Positions 13,598 through 15,269 of a DNA stretch of 15,269 nt are shown one piece after another. Source of the stretch: a bacterium (GTDB lineage Bacteria > NPL-UPA2 > JAUVJM01); assembly GCA_030596585.1 (NCBI GenBank), contig JAUVJM010000024.1, positions 1 through 15,269 of the forward strand, given 5' to 3'. Below the pieces are notes generated by a model, which saw only the letters and a program-made list of their open reading frames with translations, was not told the DNA's origin and did no database searches. Numbering within the stretch: position 1 is the first letter of the stretch; each line of letters opens with the position of its first letter. A program made the translations under genes and the position numbers.

Positions 13598-13609
13598 GAA
13601 TTATTTTAA
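13595..13609 (-). promoter_or_regulatory. Candidate PerR box overlapping the -35
   Basis: The minus strand reads TTAAAATAATTCTTG. Against the Bacillus PerR box TTATAATNATTATAA it matches 10 of the 14 defined positions, including the central AATNATT. Its right end overlaps the first bases of the -35 element, a place where binding would block the polymerase. Confidence 0.6.
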
Positions 13610-13665
13610 ATTAGTGGGTCAGGCATACCTCCCCCCTACATCTGAAAAAATAAATAATCCCGTAG

Positions 13666-13685
13666 GGGACGGGCATGCCCGTCCC
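13666..13685. repeat. Perfect 20-base palindrome
   Basis: GGGACGGGCATGCCCGTCCC is a perfect palindrome with a CATG centre. It stands in the 150 bases between the MFS stop and the perR promoter. Similar GGGCATGCCC palindromes occur as repeats in many genomes (general knowledge). No T-run follows on either strand. Confidence 0.8.
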
Positions 13686-13765
13686 GCTAATAAAGTTGCG
13701 TAAAAGGGAAACCCCCGATAGGATTAAGGCCAACGTGGAAGATGCAGAGTCTCTATTAGCGGTAT

Positions 13766-14989
13766 CTATACAACTGCGCCTGATTTCCGTGCCCGGAGAA
13801 ACAGTCCAGCCTGTACAATTACTCCCGATAGCACGAGGGCTGAGCAAAACCAGCACACTGTAGACATTGAATATCTCTGGTAGAGCATCCCGCCAATAGA
13901 GCTGCCGCTGATAAGACCTGCAGATAGGAGAACTTCATGCACAGCCATGCGGCTTGCTCTATTGACACTACCGGATACGCCATGAAAGATACTATTGGAG
14001 TAGCTCAAAGCCACAAGCAACCCCATAACGGCAAGAATAAATCCTAACAACAAAGGTGAACCAACGTATACCATGAGAATCAGCAAAACGGCAAGACATA
14101 CCTGCCCTGAAAGCATTGGCAGACTTTTGAAATGCCAGAAGGTCATCCTCCCCAACACGACAAAACCAATGGTCATAAAAAGCGCACGCAATAAGAGCAG
14201 CAGCCCGATGGTACTTTTGCTCATGGCTAAATCATCCCTGGCATAAATAGGAAAGATGATAGCTATTACTGCAACCACAACCCAGGCAGTATAAATGCCG
14301 ACCCAGGCAGGATAGCGAATCGGTGTATCTTCCCCATTACGTTTCTTATTGCCGGCTGACAGTTCAGTCTCTCTATCCTTCCTTACGCCCGGGAGCACAA
14401 AAATCGCCCCGCCAATCATGAAGCTGGTTAAAAGAAAAAGGGAGCTGCCGCAATAAAGCGGCAGTCCCGCCGCTCTTTCACTCAACCATCCTGCTAAGAA
14501 GGGACTGATAATTAATCCCGCACTCCAAAAAAAGTTAAACCTGGAGATTGCCTTGCTCAGCTCGGCCCCCTCAATTCTCCGGGAGAGCCATGCCATCATA
14601 GGCGGCCAAAAAAGTGAGGTTGCAAAACCGAATAAACCATACAGTGCGTAAATCCAGACGACTGAATTAACGAAAGGTATGAAGAGAGTGAGAACAAACA
14701 TACAAAAGGTCGCTATTATCATCGCATAGCGCGGCAGGATGCGGTCAAAAAGCGGGCGAATGAATATGCAGCCCAGGATATAGGAGAACGACCAGAGTGC
14801 GGCAAGCAGTCCAATCACGCCTGCGGGTGCCTTGAAAACATCCCGCATGTAAAAAACCATTCCGAGACCTATCAGTCCCATTCCGACAGCCGCAAGAAAT
14901 GCCGACGGGAAAATCACCGCCGTTTTGCCGATACCGGCGTGGAACGATTTTATCAACTGGCGCCGCTGGCTAATATATCCGAGCTTCAC
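13766..14989 (-). CDS. Major facilitator superfamily transporter
   Basis: A membrane transporter of unknown substrate. The 407-residue product has about twelve hydrophobic helices in two halves separated by a polar loop near residue 215 (RKDRETELSAGNKKRNGEDT). The first half shows GLIGLGMVFYMRDVF and the family-like stretch RPLFDRILPRYAMII between helices 2 and 3. The frame starts with GTG at 14989 with only AGGGAA about twelve bases upstream, so the start is uncertain and may lie a few residues further in. The gene follows the HAD phosphatase by 20 bases and is probably in its operon. No specific subfamily is recognised. Confidence 0.85.
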   Translation of the reverse strand: MKLGYISQRRQLIKSFHAGIGKTAVIFPSAFLAAVGMGLIGLGMVFYMRDVFKAPAGVIGLLAALWSFSYILGCIFIRPLFDRILPRYAMIIATFCMFVLTLFIPFVNSVVWIYALYGLFGFATSLFWPPMMAWLSRRIEGAELSKAISRFNFFWSAGLIISPFLAGWLSERAAGLPLYCGSSLFLLTSFMIGGAIFVLPGVRKDRETELSAGNKKRNGEDTPIRYPAWVGIYTAWVVVAVIAIIFPIYARDDLAMSKSTIGLLLLLRALFMTIGFVVLGRMTFWHFKSLPMLSGQVCLAVLLILMVYVGSPLLLGFILAVMGLLVALSYSNSIFHGVSGSVNRASRMAVHEVLLSAGLISGSSIGGMLYQRYSMSTVCWFCSALVLSGVIVQAGLFLRARKSGAVV

Positions 14990-15009
14990 AGCAAGCTGTG
15001 TTCCCTATC

Positions 15010-15269
15010 TTACTCTTTTGCAAACCCTACAATATCCCCTACCCCATCTAAGACATAGTGAGGTCTATACGAGAATTGCTCTAAGTCTTCCCTTTTGGTA
15101 ACTCCGCTGAGGACCAATACCGTGTCAATCTCTGCCTCTATACCGGCAAGAACATCTGTGTCCATTCTATCACCGATAATAACAGACTCCTCGCGGGGGC
15201 ATTGTATCTTTTTCAACGCATGTTTCATCATAAGTGGATTCGGTTTGCCGACAAAATATGCCTGCTTCC
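15010..15269 (-). CDS. HAD-IIA family phosphatase (NagD/p-nitrophenylphosphatase-like), 5' end outside window
   Basis: Cytoplasmic haloacid dehalogenase-type sugar-phosphate or nucleotide phosphatase; only the last 86 residues are in the window. The reading frame stays open to the window edge and runs KQAYFVGKPNPLMMKHALKK, then ESVIIGDRMDTDVLAGIEAE and TVLVLSGVTKREDLEQF. GKPNPLMM holds the conserved Lys of motif III, and GDRMDTD is the acidic motif IV typical of subclass IIA; the N-terminal DxD nucleophile lies beyond the edge. The stop TAA is at 15010-15012. The MFS gene follows closely. Confidence 0.9.
   Translation of the reverse strand, partial: KQAYFVGKPNPLMMKHALKKIQCPREESVIIGDRMDTDVLAGIEAEIDTVLVLSGVTKREDLEQFSYRPHYVLDGVGDIVGFAKE

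Noticed and set aside
13675..13863. Plus-strand frame starting at 13675
   Set aside because: It looks protein-like in places, but half of it lies antisense to the end of the MFS gene and it starts within the palindrome. No ribosome binding site was seen.
1..15269. CRISPR array, insertion sequence, phage or toxin-antitoxin genes
   Set aside because: The repeats are dispersed and not regularly spaced. No transposase, integrase, Cas or toxin-like protein was seen on either strand.

Overview
This is a gene-dense bacterial chromosome segment, roughly half G+C. A one-piece tmRNA next to smpB shows that it is bacterial. The defence genes (superoxide reductase, rubrerythrin, PerR) are those of an anaerobe or microaerophile. 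The single-SufB Fe-S assembly pair and the Thermotoga/archaeal-type 8-oxoguanine glycosylase fit the same picture. I cannot place it securely in a phylum; a Chloroflexota/Dehalococcoidia-like or similar anaerobe is only a guess.

Layout. 1-350: interspersed repeats abutting a frameshifted small gene. 359-1272 (minus): smpB followed by ssrA (tmRNA). 1437-2807 (minus): a MATE efflux pump. 2975-7489 (minus): a five-gene run made of a SufC-type ATPase, one SufB/D-type scaffold, an FAD/NAD(P) oxidoreductase, a 42-residue stand-alone desulforedoxin-like protein and a full-length PTS Enzyme I homologue. 7748-11241 (plus): split proton-translocating transhydrogenase (pntAA, pntAB, pntB) and a flavodoxin-fold FMN reductase. 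11249-13546 (minus): a five-gene peroxide/superoxide operon, perR-ogg-sor-rbr-nifU, with a strong promoter overlapped by a PerR-box-like site. 13766-15269 (minus): an MFS transporter and the C-terminal part of a HAD-IIA phosphatase cut by the window edge.

How it fits together (inference). The core is a redox and iron-sulfur homeostasis island. Transhydrogenase supplies NADPH. The FNR-like enzyme and the small rubredoxin-type protein could carry electrons to Fe-S assembly or to the superoxide reductase and rubrerythrin. Nfu-type and SufBC-type proteins build or repair clusters, the glycosylase removes oxidised guanine, and PerR senses peroxide.

Intergenic spaces are peppered with short palindromic repeats that start with GTCATT and end with AATC(C/T). 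Their centres differ. One sits inside the pnt operon, one between smpB and ssrA, and one in the divergent suf/pnt control region.

No wholly new system is proved here. The items most worth checking are the suf-FNR-desulforedoxin-Enzyme I operon, the perR-ogg-sor-rbr-nifU operon with its operator, and an atypical tmRNA tag ending in Tyr-Ala-Cys.
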